A stretch of DNA of 64,000 bases from Marsupella aquatica (GCA_973895155.1 OZ316897.1:8060001-8124000), one strand, 5' to 3'; numbered from the stretch's first letter, positions 23,830 to 36,796 are shown. The notes: generated from the sequence alone by a model not told the origin. Numbers and translations are program-made.

Positions 23830-24110
23830 CTTTTGTTTCCCAAAAGGACAGGAACGCCCAAAGGCAAACAGACCCAATAAGAGGGGAAAAGGGAAAAAAA
23901 GCATAACACTGCCAAAAGGTATATATATATAACAGCATGCCATAAGGATGGGAACCTCAAACCAGGACACATGGCCCCAAAGCCAAAAAGACCCAATAAG
24001 GGGGGGGGGGGGGGGGGAGGGAAAGACCCAAAAGGATGGAAACGTCAAACCCGGACACATGGCCCCAAAGCCAAAAAGACCCAATAAAGGGGGGGGGGAG
24101 GGAAGACCTC
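23830..24110 (-). repeat. Repeat family B cluster with poly-G tracts
   Basis: Copies read on the minus strand share ttattgggtct, tttgcctttggg or ttggctttgggg, and catgtgtcc. Two full units (23944-24031 and 24032-24106) differ mainly in G-run length. Related text lies at 16330-16390 and inside the SDR intron at 17620-17690. There is an 18-G run at 24000-24017 and a 10-G run at 24089-24098. Confidence 0.7.
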
Positions 24111-24579
24111 AGGAGGACCCAAAGAGGCCCAACAAAATAGTGAGTCCCCCCTCAACAACAAAGATCCCTCTACAAAGCAAACAAAGATCAAAACCCCTAC
24201 TGGGCAGAAAACTGAAAAGCCTAGTAGACCTCCGAAGTAAGCCGCATAGGAGGGTCACAGAGAGGAATATGTCTCGAGGCCCTAAAATCAACAGCCTCGG
24301 CTCGACAAAGAATAGTGAAAGTTTGAGCCCTCTCAAGTGCCACCGACGCCCTCAGCCAAAGGAAGGTCGTGAGAACAGAAATATGGGGAAAAGACCTCCA
24401 CTTGATACCAAAACTGCACAAACCCAAAGAAACTGGTCAATGCAATGGTGGAGAGCACTAAAGACCTCAAGAGCAAAAGGATAGAAGAGATCTCCCCAGT
24501 AACAAATTGAATAAGCCTCCGACCTACTTGAGCCAGGCAACCTTGGCTACAGCACTTCCAAACACATGGGTCCAGAATG

Positions 24580-24995
24580 TATAGGTTTGCCGTCTTCCCC
24601 CAATGAAACACAATGCCATGGCCTTGTATTCAAAGAGTGGGCCATAGGACGCTCTATTTGAATAGTGCACCAAGGGCATTTGAGTTTTGACTATGTATTT
24701 CATTTTTTGTACTTGGATGGTCTTATGTTTGAAAATGGGCATTGTGTTTGAATATTGGCATTGTCATAATTATGATTCATGAATTTTTATTGTTTGTGTT
24801 CAATGTAGAACTGTTTAGTGTCAAAACTCAAATAGAGCGTCCAACTCAAACACAAAGCCAAAACTTGAACACAAAGCTCGGGCGTTGTGTTAAAACGACA
24901 TCGCATTCAAGTTCAAATATGTTTTTTTCATGGGACCCAAAATTTCTCAATTTCAAACACAATACTATGGTGCTATCTTTGGGGGAAGACGGCTG
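24580..24995. repeat. Imperfect inverted repeat (foldback or MITE-like)
   Basis: Nested inverted matches include gccgtcttccccc near 24589 against gggggaagacggc near 24979; gacgctctattt near 24648 against aaatagagcgtc near 24829; and atttgagttttgac near 24685 against gtcaaaactcaaat near 24819. The centre is AT-rich. This suggests a decayed foldback element or a processed inverted duplication. Confidence 0.65.
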
Positions 24996-27439
24996 TCTGA
25001 TTGGACTAGCCTGAGTCGGGGCCTGAGTATTGTTTCCTTGAACATGCTGAAGACCCGGCTGAAGACAATCAAAATTCCCAACAAAAAGAAATTAATATAT
25101 ACTATTCATCTTTGCCCCATTGGTGTTTCCTTGACAGTAAGTAGAGACAAGGACAAAAAAATACTGGCCAAGAAACATGTATATATTATTCATGCCCCAT
25201 CCCTGTTTTTAGTCCACCCTCCTTTTTTTGTTTTGTCCTTAGTGAGAGTTAATCTACACTGTTGTGCACAATTAGTCTTGGTAATACTATTTGTGTAGCC
25301 TAAATTTTTTGGGGGCTTATGTACTCTTCAATGAATGTTACTAATTGTAATTAGGGACTACACTAATCATGTACACATTAAATAACATTAGTGTAAGACT
25401 TATTCTGGTTTTTGGATAACACTATTTGGAGAGTAAAGGTAGTACTAATTGGAGAGTAAAGATAAAAAATGACATTGCTCTCTCACCTTAAAGAGTTAGG
25501 GAAAAGAGTGTGTCTCATGCACCCAAGATCACTACAAAAAGAAAAGTTACAATTAGGGTGCACAGTCTCAACGGAGCCACACTACTTGCCAAACAAGGTC
25601 AACACAAGCAGGAGTAGGTCTAGACAAGCTTGAATTCCAACTTTAAATAGTCTTGGCCCAAAGACCCACCACATTTAGTGATATTTTCTATTCAAACCTG
25701 CCCCACGCTAAACTTAGAATTACCAACATTAATTATGGAGTAACACTGATTTTGAGATAAGACCAAATATGGTGAAGAATGTAGAGGCTTCGCTCTAGAC
25801 CATAGCCCTGGAAAATGGCTTTGCATCTCATTTTATTGATAAAATAGTGGGGTCTGGTCTGGGGTTACTAGGGAGTAACCCTCTGACCAGAAAGTGAGGA
25901 AAGCTTTTCTAAGCTTTCTTGGAGCAAGGTTGAGGCTCAAACCCCTGAGGATTTAGGCTAGAACCCGGCCCTGCCCAGATTTCCATTAGGGTGGCTCAAA
26001 AATTTAGAAGACACATGCTTTTAGCCAAGCCAAGAGTTCACAGTGTGGGCCGTGGACCCAAAATGTATAGTACACCAATTTGGTGACCGCACTTTTTTGC
26101 TAGGGCACTTTCGCTAACAGCAGAACTTGGACCTTGTGTTACTTCTACAGCTTTTATGACACCCCTCAAAGTTATCTCTCCCCCCTTCCCAACCCCCGTG
26201 CTTCCTCAAGCCCAAAACGCAGGACCCGGCCCTAGTTTTGGCCTTGTTTTCTAGAGGTCAGCAGCCCGGACGCGGCTCTTGAGAGCAGCAAACTTTGAGA
26301 CGTCCTATTATAGTATGTAACCAGTGTCCGCAAAAGGTTATATACTTCCGAGCAAGAGATTATGGGAATATATACTAGGTACCTCAAAAAATGGTTACAC
26401 AAAGGTATCCTGCATTCCATACAAAAATTACATGCCATGCAGTGCATTGGGTCGGTTTGTTTGTCAGTTCTCATCTGTCCGTGTAGTTGTCCATGTAATT
26501 GTTGATTTATTTTGTCCAGCAGTATTTTTTTAATATAATTAAAAAAAGGATATCCGTGAAACCCCACAGAAAGGGAGGCAAAAGAAACCAATTACAACAA
26601 TTGAACCCAAGATCTATGAGTCCTTACATACCACACATCCATGCCTGCTTTTGCTTTCTCAATCAGCAATTAATTTAGAGTGCTGGAGTCTTGTGTTGTT
26701 ACTCCAAAATTGAGTAATTGGCATTTGTTTCCTTAGTTAGACCTTCCATGTTCCAAAATGCATTTGAACTTGCAATATGCAATTTCATGTGTTTGTCTTG
26801 TTGTGGTTTATATGAATGCGAAGATTGAGCAAAATTAGTTTTGGCACATTTCATAAATTTGCCAAAATTTGTGGGGTGAGTTTGTGTTAGGGTGTGAACT
26901 TTAAATTATCCACAGCTAGTATATGTAGATGATTTCTCTGAGTGCAGTGTGAATTGGGTATTAAATGGGAGGTATACATTTGGAGCTGTTACTTAACCAA
27001 AAGCAAGGTTAAGCAGCATGGTAAGTGTTACATGGGCTTGCAACAATTCAGGAGGGAGAAAGGGTTAAACCAGAGACCCAAAGTGGGCCAACCAGGGGCT
27101 ACGGAAAAACCAATACTTCAATCACTTTTTCTATACTTTATTGATAAGACCTTTTTCTCGGTTGGCAGCTATTGTGTTGCACAACTCACCTGCCAGTTTT
27201 TCCTCATATTTGGGAAAGGAGAGTTTACAGTGCAATACTCTAAACATAATAAGAGCTTAAGCTTCACTATTGCCCCTTGTATTGCCCAACTTGTTCAGTA
27301 ACAAGATATTAATACGCTTAAAGGCCTAGCAATTTTTTACTTTCACTAAATGTAGTAAAAGTAAAGGAGAATTTTGATAGGGAGCCCATACAATTCTTGA
27401 CGGACATGTTGCCTTTAACACCCGTCCGTCTTGTGCTCA
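24996..27439. other. AT-rich intergenic DNA, no gene recognised
   Basis: Short frames only. None has family motifs or flanking splice signals that I could join. A stretch near 25095-25240 resembles the repeat at 61000-61110 in inverted orientation (ctttgcccca, ttttgtcc). Confidence 0.4.
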
Positions 27440-27640
27440 GGTTGGGTTCCATGAAACTCTCTCACCCTCTCATGTGAGGGCTAGGAAGTTTTTCCTCTGC
27501 TGGTGCAACGTCTATCCGTCTCTCCCACTTTCCCATCTGTCTGTTCTCGTCTGGTTCCATGAAACCCTCACTCACCCTCTCCTGTGAGGGAAGTGGCTTT
27601 CCCCTCTACTGGCGCAATGCCCGACCGTCGCCCCGTCTCC
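27440..27640. repeat. Tandem duplication of about 105 bp
   Basis: Two diverged copies share ggttccatgaaac, ctcaccctctc, tgtgaggg and tggcgcaa/tggtgcaa. The following 90 bp are a run of ccgtctc-like units. Confidence 0.75.
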
Positions 27641-27858
27641 CACCGTCTCTCGCCGTCCATCTGTGCCGTCTCCCACCGTCTCGCCGTCTCTTCCGTTTTT
27701 CTCTCGACAGGGCAGAAACTTACTGCAGGTAATTAAAAAGGCCCCCCCATAGAAGACAAGAGAGATGACCATTTTTCCCTTTCTTTTCTGAACGGAAAGC
27801 TTGTTTACTCACAGAGCAGAGATCTCGAGTTCTCTGCTCTCTCTGTCGATCCCGTTTC

Positions 27859-28698
27859 TTAATTCATCAGTGTGCATGGATTCTTCCAGGCTGGGGAGAT
27901 GAGAGAAAGACACGGAATGGAGTTGTTGCACTGTCCTGTGTCTCGATCCGCGGAATGGAATGGGCGCAGAGGGAGGAACAATGCGGCAGGCTGGTGATTC
28001 ACACGCAGAAAGAATGAGTGAGATGATGGAGGTGGGGTCTGCGACTCTGAGTTGATGTGAATGCAGGAGGGAGGATTAAATGACTTGTGTACCATAATGT
28101 CGTCGTCGTCGTGCTTGATATGATTACGGTCGAAGTGATATCTGGTCACTGTGTTGTCGTTAGGATGTTGTGAGAGGGAACGGGAAAAAACCCTATTGTA
28201 AAGTATGGTACAGGAGGAGCAGCAGTCACTTTGTGCCAGACGCAGCAGAGACGCAGCAGAGACGCAGCAGGGGAGGGGCCTTGTGCCACTGCAGTTGGTG
28301 TCATTGTTATTGTTCGTTATGCTTCCTTCCTCCACCTCCGTTTTGTCCGGGTGCTGCTGCTGTTTGTTGCTGCTCGAGGCTGCTGCAACTGGAAATGCCT
28401 TGGGACAGCAGCAGCAGTGTTCTGGTGACGTGAACACGTTTTCGGTATGCGTGCTTGAGTGCATTTGAGGGCGTAGTAGCGGGTTTTGAGTCTCGTTTGC
28501 GTGCCAGAAATGATCAGTCCACTCTATTTGACTGCACCTATCGCCCCCACCACCCCTTCCATTGGGCTCCATGCCAATACTAAGGCCTTCTTTGTGAACC
28601 GACAGGAAGAAACCTTCGGTTTCAGGTTCTCTGTCGGTCGTCCTACTTTCTTCAAATTGCAAATTTCGACACTTGTTGAAATTTTCTAGCTGGTTCAT
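27859..28698 (-). CDS. Unassigned 279-codon frame, divergent from the RRM gene
   Basis: An ATG-started frame ends in TAA and encodes 279 residues of low-complexity character: a CCCC run, Gln, Asn, Asp and Ser runs, and many Pro and Cys. No known domain recognised. The underlying DNA has cag/ctg and other triplet repeats that also open frames on the plus strand, so this may be a chance frame or part of a 5' UTR. Its start lies 330 bp from the start of the divergent RRM gene, so the two could share a bidirectional promoter. Confidence 0.25.
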   Translation of the reverse strand: MNQLENFNKCRNLQFEESRTTDREPETEGFFLSVHKEGLSIGMEPNGRGGGGDRCSQIEWTDHFWHANETQNPLLRPQMHSSTHTENVFTSPEHCCCCPKAFPVAAASSSNKQQQHPDKTEVEEGSITNNNNDTNCSGTRPLPCCVSAASLLRLAQSDCCSSCTILYNRVFSRSLSQHPNDNTVTRYHFDRNHIKHDDDDIMVHKSFNPPSCIHINSESQTPPPSSHSFFLRVNHQPAALFLPLRPFHSADRDTGQCNNSIPCLSLISPAWKNPCTLMN

Positions 28699-29028
28699 GT
28701 CAGATTTCCTTCACTGAATAGCGTGAAGGAAACATCCACCCATTAGGTCGTCTGTTCCCCAATGACGATCTGTCCTCTTGTTCGTATTTTTCATATTTCG
28801 TTTGTGGACTAAATTAAGGCTGGCTGGCACCTGATGGTCACCTCAATTTCGACGTGTTAGTCTCCCCGTATGTCCTAGAAAGTCTGTGGAATGCATTGCA
28901 TTGAGTTCTGCATCCTTTTGTTCTCTACATTCTCCGTGTTTTATTCTTCCTAAGTCAATGGTGGCACTGGCGGCGCCTTAGAGCTAGGGACTGGAGGGAT
29001 CTGCGTCTTTTCTTCGTTGGGGGTTGCA

Positions 29029-32000
29029 ATGGCGGACCCAGATGATGGCGAGTATGAACTCAAAGACGAGGAGCTGGTCGACTTTGAGGGATCCGATTAC
29101 GGATTTGGGTCGGACGAAGAGCTTGAATTGGACGACGAGGAGGATGCGGCCCTCCCTATTGAGACCGAGGAAGTGGTCCCGGCCCTGAATGAGCTTTCTG
29201 TATTGGAGAAGGTGGTGGGGGAGACGGAAGTGAAGAAAGGAGGAGGGGGAGGAGAGCCAGAGCCTGCCCCCGAAGTAGCAGTTGCACGCGCCACTGTCCA
29301 ATCAGAGAAGCGAGAGGGAGCGGAGAGTGGAGAGATCGAAGATGATAGGGAAGAGAAAGATGATGGAGTAGTAGCGCAGCCTTTGCCGAGCTTGAGCTCC
29401 GTCCCTTCCAGAGGGGCCTATCATCATGAGGGAGGGAGGGTAAGAGAGTCTAGAAGAAGGCACCGTAAAGCTGATTTGGAGGATGGCGAGCTTGACGACG
29501 CTGCCATGGTGATCCCAATTCTCTTTTTTCTTCCCTCCTTTCGTTTGCTCCTGTTGTACCTCCTTGTCATCCTCTTAGTGCCCACCTGTTTCTCAGAGTC
29601 CAAGCACTGCTGCTTATCGTTCTCCACTATCTTCGATCTCAACGTGACGAGCTGTAGCAGTGTTTTGTGTCTTGCCTTAACAATCGTCGTGCCTAGTGGA
29701 AAAAATCAAAAAACTTTGCGATTGCCCCAATCATTAGACCAGCACCCCCGATTTGACTATTGGCCCCACACACTTCATTGTTTTTTCTCGGTGGAAACCT
29801 TTGACATAGCATCATTGGAGAGTGCTAGACTCGTCGCCTCTCACAGTGGCTTTTAGTGCCAAGGAATGTTTTCTTAGTGCAATCCGTAAGACCTTTCCTT
29901 GCGTTCTCTTTGAAATTCATCAGGACTGGCTATGTGCAGTAAGTTTCCCAATGCAGTGCCTCCTTGAGTGTTCTACACGTCATTTTCATGTTCAGTTGCC
30001 CGTCAATATGGCAACATAGACGCCCATGATCCGCAGTTTTAGAAGGTTGACTACAGCTTGAATGTGCACATCCATGGGAATTCGCTGCCACCGACAGAGG
30101 TAGCAGTGTAGTATTTTCTGTACCTCTTTGGTCTTCACCACATGGATCCTAGGTGCGTTCTAGTTTCCATGAGACGTTCGAGTTTCATATGCCGCCCAAG
30201 TCGGACACGCTGTTCCATTGTTCCGTCTGACCTCATTTCCTAACGTTCTATTCGCCACCAGAGAAATGAGGATTCTAGTATCTGGGTCTTGAGAGCTTGT
30301 CCTTTCTCAAGCGGTTTTCATCCGTAACCAGTTCGAACAAAGAGGCTGGGAGTGTTGTTGAAGAGTAGTATTCCTGCTGTAGTGGCTGAGCAGCTCAACG
30401 GAACATCGCGGCATCAGTACGTATCAGGCGCGGAGATAAACACTGGAGTTACAGGGTGTCGTGGACTTCAATATGTGCTTTGGTGGACAATAGCCGGTTG
30501 ACTGTCGATTCAGTTGGAACATACCTGTCATCGTGGTCTTTCTTAGATAAGTTCAGGAGTCACAAGAGAACTCTTCTATAGCTTTGACGATCATGCGCTT
30601 CCTGTCTAGAAAAAGTGGGATGTCTGGGATTTTCTCCTTTCCAAGTTTCCACCCACACTACTCATGGGTGAGTAATGGAGTCCTCTCAGGATCATAACTG
30701 AACATAAGATTATTTTCAGTTGCTTTTTGGAGTTTCTCATGCAAGCCCTTTTTCAGAGAGAATATCACTTAGCCTCTCTATCTCTCTGCATGCGAGTTGA
30801 CTGGATCATCACATCCATTTGAGAGAAATGAGGGTTTTTTTTGGACGTTGCTTCGAAACTGTGTGTGCTGAGAGACTAGGTAGTGAGGCCATCATTTGTA
30901 TTTATAAGAAGGGTTGGAGGCGCGGGGGGTTCGTTTGAGCGTGTGAGATTCCTATCTGTCTCTTAGAGGACCTGGGTATAGTGGCGTAGGGGAGAGGTTT
31001 GAGATTTGGTGTTTGCAGGATCTGCAGCACAATGCAAGAAGAAGGCTAGAAATTAGCTGATTTCAGAGTTGTGGCACTCATACGTGGACTTTGGTAATGC
31101 GGGACACAGCCCGAGGGTTCTGATCATGAAGCAGAGGGAAATGCGGATGATGACGACGAAGATGACAAGGATCGACGGGGACGGAAAAGGAGGAAGGATC
31201 GCTTCGCTGCTGAGAGACATTCAGAGGATCCGGAGAGGAAGGATAGGGAATTAGGTCCTGTCATGTCAGGTCCTGGACGACAACACAGAAGTCGGGGAAG
31301 GTATTTGTTCTATTCATTGAGTCGGACTTGCAAGATATGTCTCATGAGAATTAATGAGTGGATGGATGGGCTCTGTTGGGCCATGCAATTCGAGAATCTT
31401 CTCTTTTGCCCAGGTTAACAAAGCCGTAATTTAGTAGATTTAGCACATAGCAGACTGGAGCTTATAACTTGACGAGGGTCTTGTCAAAAGTAGGACTTTC
31501 TTGCAATTCACAGCGAAGCTTTTCGAGAAATATTTCCTTGCAGTAGATCTTCCTCTGCAGTTGACGTCGGGCATCAGATTGTGATTCGGTTACTTTTCTT
31601 AGGTTTCTCGCTTATTTTTTGTTCCCAGCTTAAAGCTGACGCAACCTTTGTGGATCTTCACTAGTGACAGGCACATGGATCGATCTGGAAGTTTATCCAA
31701 AGCTGGTAATGCAGGTACACCTCATTTGATCCATCATCTTGAGCAAGTTGATCCAGTTTGGAGGAAAAGGGAACTTGAACATTTGATTTAAATAGAATCT
31801 GAACTCTGCATTCATCCTTACCAACGGTAGTCTAGGATTGATGAACCCTCGCAGTTTCCTGGTAACTGTGATGATAAAGAAGGCCAGTGGAACTCCATAA
31901 CTAGGGTCAAATTTTATTTCATTCTGATAGAATCTGTGTTTCATCACAGTGAGCTAGCCTAACTAGGTTCTGAAATTGATTGCAGTTGGTCGAGGAACGA

Positions 32001-34522
32001 TGCAAATGGGTAGTTTTGCCCACAACCCAAACATGGCACCAGGTATCATGGGACCTGGAGGGCCCCTGGTTCCACTAGATATGGGGCCAGGGATGCTGCA
32101 TCCCATGGGTCGGGGGTTCATGGGACCGCTTGGAGGGATGCCTTTACCTGGCGGAGTCACCGTAGGTTTCCCAACCGGTGCTTTAATCGCTCCTATTATT
32201 TGCAGATGTTTCGGTGCCCTACTATAGTATGTTCTTGAAAATCTGGTCTGAGATGTCCTAGGGTATGTTTGGCTGTCTACCCTGCTTTGGAATAGACCTC
32301 TCGTCCCTCAGAAGTACATGAATGAGTTTTTGAGCTAGATCTGAACGTTCCTGAAACCGGAGATGTTGTACTGACGCAAGTCCTTTGTTGTCGCAGATGA
32401 GTCAGTTTCAAGAGGCAATGGCAGTTCACGAGCATATGGTGCGGTCTCACCATATGATGCAACAGTTTGCCCAAGCTGCAGCCGGTCCTGGGCGGCCTAT
32501 GAATGGGCCAATGGGCGGTCCTGCAGTACGACCAATGATGGGACTTGAATTTGGTGGACCATTGCCTCGTGCCATGCTGCATATGCAGCCACGCGGCCCG
32601 GATATGGCAGCACAGATGTTCACTGGCCCCATGGATGCCTACCCAAGAAGTCCAAGGACGAGTTATGGTTCAGGCAGAGGGGGAGCTGCAAATGGAGGAG
32701 TGTTTGGTCAAGGACAAGGTCGTATGGGATCGTCTCCTAGAAGTGGTATGGGAAGGCAAGGTTCATGGTCAGCTGCCTCAGCGCAGGCTTCAGATTTACA
32801 TCCTGTAGGAAGAGGGCGGGTCCAGATAAGGGGCCAGGTTATACCTCCTGCTTGGGCCGATCCACAAGGAACTGCTGTGACACAAGTTTCAGCGGGGCAA
32901 AGTGGAGTTGCTCAAGGTCTAGCACAGAATGTAAACACGGGGCATGCCCTGGGACCAGGTATGCCTGGATCCAGATCTGCAAAAGCACACCGAGGTCCTC
33001 GTGCTTCCACAGCTGAAGGATTTTCTAATATTAAGAGGACAGAGCCGGAAGGGATATGGAAGGTCGATGGAGATCGAAGCACTAGTAATGGTGTACAGAA
33101 TGCCCGAACTGGTTCTAACAACAGGTCATCAAGTAGCAGTGCTACTGCCTCCAAGCGGGATAGGGACAATGGACGGGAAAAGCATTCGGGTTCAAATAGT
33201 AGCAACCCCCACTCAGCTAATGTACTTGCTCAAGGAAATGGAGCTACCACCGCAAGCAATCTGATCCAACTCGGTGGACCTGTCCAGAAGAGCAGGTTAG
33301 CTTGTGATGCTTTGCTTCTCAAAACGTCGCTCCTACCCGCTAGTGTTCCTGGTATCCCAAACTTTTGAGTCCAGTGCGACAGTCATGATGTATGCAGTTT
33401 ATATCGTTGAAATTCACTCAAAATAGGAAGTGGATTTCTTTACAATAAGATATCTGACAATTACTTGCTTTTAACGTTGTGCATCATGATAACGTTCACT
33501 ACCTGTCATGGTAGGTTTCTGACCGTCAGTGGACTACCTGTCAACACATCAATGTCTACTGTGGTGGGAGCTTTTGAGAAGCAAGGAAAGGTTATGGTAT
33601 GTGGTCCTGGCATGCAGCTCTTTCAAATTGATATTGGTCGAGTGTTCTTGGTCAGGCTAGTGTCCAGCACCGGTCTGCATCACCTATTAAGTTCTCTATG
33701 AGTTGGAATGAGTTATTTTTCATAAGGGCAGATATTGGTACTTTGACGTTTTGAAAGTTGACAGATTTGGATATGTTTGAGACATTGAGAGATTTGAATA
33801 CGTGTAAGTAGGACTCATTATGAGGACTGTGGCCGTCCTCATGGAGCCTTACGTAGGAGAGGCATGTAGAGTTGAAGTTTGAATGTCTTGTTCTGATTAT
33901 GAATAAATGAATATGACGACTTGCCAAAATAGGCATTTCATGGTCTCCTCAGTCGTGAAATTGCTGACAGTAGTTGTTCTTTCTGGGAAATTGTCGTCTG
34001 GTGCAGGATTTTAGGAAAGAAGACAAAGGGAACGCCTTCACCATCACATTTGCAAGTGTCCCGGAAGCTATTTCGGCAAAACGGCATATGCATAGGTATC
34101 TACTGGCTTTCGCCTTCTCCAAAATGAGTTTGCCTGCGTAGAACCAGGGAAAACCATGCGAGCATCGAACAAATTATCTGAGGCTCTCGGGACCAACACA
34201 ATGGTTTCTTTCGCTTGTTCTCCTTCGGATTGGAAAGCTTTATTAGCTCCCGAAATTAGCATCCTTTGGGACCTATTTGTGTTTAGATGTCCTTCATGGA
34301 CCACAAAGTGTTGCTTAGGGAATCTGTGAACGGTTACAATGTGCAATTGCCAGCGATCTCATCTTTTGCCAGTTTTTTATAATTCAGTCACCAGAGCTGC
34401 CACTTGTTTCTAAAGGTTTCACAGGTCCTCACCCTAGCGATTGTGGCTTTTGTTGTTGCAGGTCAATAGTTGCCGGTCATCAGATCACAGTCGAATATTC
34501 TGTCCAGAGGACTGAAGCATAA
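29029..34522 (+). CDS. Acidic protein with C-terminal RNA-recognition motif
   Basis: Eight exons join in phase: 29029-29508, 31110-31300, 31671-31714, 31986-32161, 32397-33295, 33515-33596, 34007-34095 and 34462-34522 (TAA). They give 673 residues. The start is the ATG at 29029; an upstream in-frame TTG was not used. The N-terminus is acidic (DEELVDFEGSDYGFGSDEEL), followed by Arg/Lys/Asp-rich text, then a Met/Gly/Pro-rich stretch and a Ser/Arg/Gly-rich stretch. An RRM-like domain occupies about residues 597-670, with LTVSGLPV as the RNP2-like strand and AFTITFAS as the RNP1-like strand. The RNP1 strand lacks the usual Gly-Phe-Gly/Phe-Val-x-Phe pattern, so RNA binding may be atypical. The role is probably mRNA metabolism in the nucleus (inference). 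Confidence 0.8.
29509..31109 (+). other. Intron 1 of the RRM gene
   Basis: A 1.6-kb first intron, from gtgatcc to gggacacag. I see no nested gene. Confidence 0.65.
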
Positions 34523-36796
34523 AGACAGAACTTTTGTGGGGTTGCTAGCATTTCGTAAACTTAGTAAATGCTACGAAATTTCTTACAATTCCAACAGCGT
34601 ATTACAGCCTGTCACCTTCCTTCCTTTCGATTAATGTACCGGGGAAGGTCAGATGTTTCACAATTTATACAATTTTGTCTCAATACAAACAATCCATGTT
34701 CCCAATACGGGCCATGGATATTGTTTTCCGTTATCCAACGAGTCCTATGAAGGGTTGCTTTGCGTGACCCTGGGTGCAGGTGCAAGGACCGAGCTCTGTT
34801 CCCCGATAATCAATTTATTGTCCCTTTGGGGTCAGATTTGGGGTTTTAATGTGACGTCTCTTACTACCACTACCACTCCTTCCAAACGTGTCTAGAGTTT
34901 TTCCCTCATTTAGGAAGGTTTTTGAGTGAACGATCACAACCCACCCCAGACTTGATACTTCCGGTATGAGCAGCAGCATAGGATTTGCTTCACGTCATCC
35001 TCAGAAAAAAATACTTTCTGAAGAGTCAAAATGCAGGACGCTGGAGTGTGAAATATTTCTTTTCTAGGAGCAGCATTTTGCATTCTCCATGGCGAGGTTT
35101 CCATTCGTCTTCTGCAAGCACAGGCAGCATATGTAGTTCGATTCTACGTCTCTCGCTCTCTGCCGATTTTTGTTCTATAATGAAAGGCATGGCATACCTC
35201 GTTCGAGAACACATGGAAACATGCTGCCGAAGATTATGCAGCACAGGGCTGAACGCAACACATCAACCTCGTTCAAAGAAATTTCCACCCAAGAAAAAGT
35301 CGCACCTAATCACTCAAAGATCAATAGTGCACCAAATCCTACAAAGATTGTGGAGCAGCCTGACGCCACACCATCAGTTTTGCTGGGCTTCAAAGCATGG
35401 AAGGATTTGTCCTGTCACTCAATTCCTAATTCTTATGTACCTCTGATTTTCACTGTTACGATGGAAAAGATGGGAAAGACTGCTCACAACGGTGATCCCG
35501 TGACCGCAAGTTACGGTATGGTGGAAGTTGGCACAGGGCCCCTTTAACAGCACTAAATGCACGTCCCCACAAAAGTAGCAACCCATAAAAGAGTGCTCGG
35601 TTGTTTTATGTTGTGAAGCTTTCCTCTCTTCTTCTTGTCGGGCAATTCATTCTTTCAGTTCGCTCTGAAACTTTTCGCTCGATTACATGATGAGTGAGAC
35701 ACAATAGTTGGAAGCAGTTCACGAGTCCGCTTTTTCTGATCTCGTCTCTTCTTGCTTGGGCTTGCTGGGCGTCGCTTCTCTTCTGGTCGCGGAGCGAGCG
35801 AACTGTACGAAGAAGCCGCGGGGGGTGAGGCAGAACGGAAGTAAATCATGAGACGTCTTGTACTCGGAGTATGTTGAGTAGCTGTCTCGGATAGGAGGAG
35901 GACAGATTGACAGATCGATGTCCGATTTCCGTGACCAGCAAGCCAAGCCAGGCATGAAACGAGCGAGGGAGCGAGGGAGCGAGGAAGAAGAGACTCAGGA
36001 AGGCACGAGGCAAGAGGCAAGATGGAGTAGGGAAGACACGGGAGCTTCGATGACGTGAGCGCAGACCGCGAACCGGGTGTAGGGAAATTGGATGGTAGCA
36101 TCCTTGGCATACATGCAATAACAGTCTTGGTGCACCCAGGTCGTCTCTGGTCTTTTCTCCTCTGGTCTCCTCTCACTCCAACCACTCCGCATCGGATCGG
36201 ATCGGATCGGATCGATCAATGGACTGGACGAGCGAATGCTTCGTATGGAGAACTGATGGCAGCTGCGTCCGAAGCACATCCGAGGAGTAGGAAATCGAGT
36301 TCCCTACGGCTCGTTACGTGCTAGCTTGAGGGCCTGGGCATAATTGAAGTTCCATTTTGTCAACAGCGTCTTCAATAAGTAGCACTACCATTTCATCGTC
36401 GCATGATCGCTAGTAGTTTGGTTACTTGGCAGGTCGCTAAACTCGTTCGCCTTGATCCGTCGTTACTGTAGATTCCGACATGAGATATTCTCGGTTTGTC
36501 GTGTACACAAAGGGAAGTAGACAGAGAGGCATGCAGCAGAAGGCAAAAGGCACTTATGAAGGCAAACGGAATGATAGACGGCTCGCTTGCTCGCTGGGTG
36601 ATTCTCCTACATTCGTGTGGGAAGGGAGAGTGTGAACTGCAGGATCGGCATTCTTTCGACATTCGGGATAATAATTAAATAAGCAAGAGGGACGCCACAG
36701 CGGAAGCAGACGCAAATCGGCGAAGCTTAATTCGAATAGCTGATTTTAGGTGAGGCAGTGAAGGAGGTGGAGGTGGAGAGCGGCTAGATTGAAAGC
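34523..36796. other. RRM gene 3' flank and MAPKK upstream region
   Basis: Mostly noncoding. A plus-strand frame ending TAA at 35547 (about 110 codons from internal Met residues, e.g. after GNM) has protein-like composition, but I recognise no family. Near 36187-36216 there is a ggatc-type pentanucleotide repeat, and a gagcgagg repeat lies near 35960-35990. An AT-rich attaaataagc element about 125 bp before the MAPKK ATG could serve as a core promoter. Confidence 0.4.

Noticed and set aside
32160-32167. RRM gene donor at 32166 (gtttcc)
   Set aside because: Using gtaggt at 32162 gives phase 0, which matches the next exon (MSQFQEAM); the later donor breaks the frame.
35655-36185. 176-codon minus-strand frame upstream of the MAPKK
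   Set aside because: It starts at GTG, is low-complexity Ser/Pro/Arg text from gagcgagg-type repeats, and competing frames are equally open.
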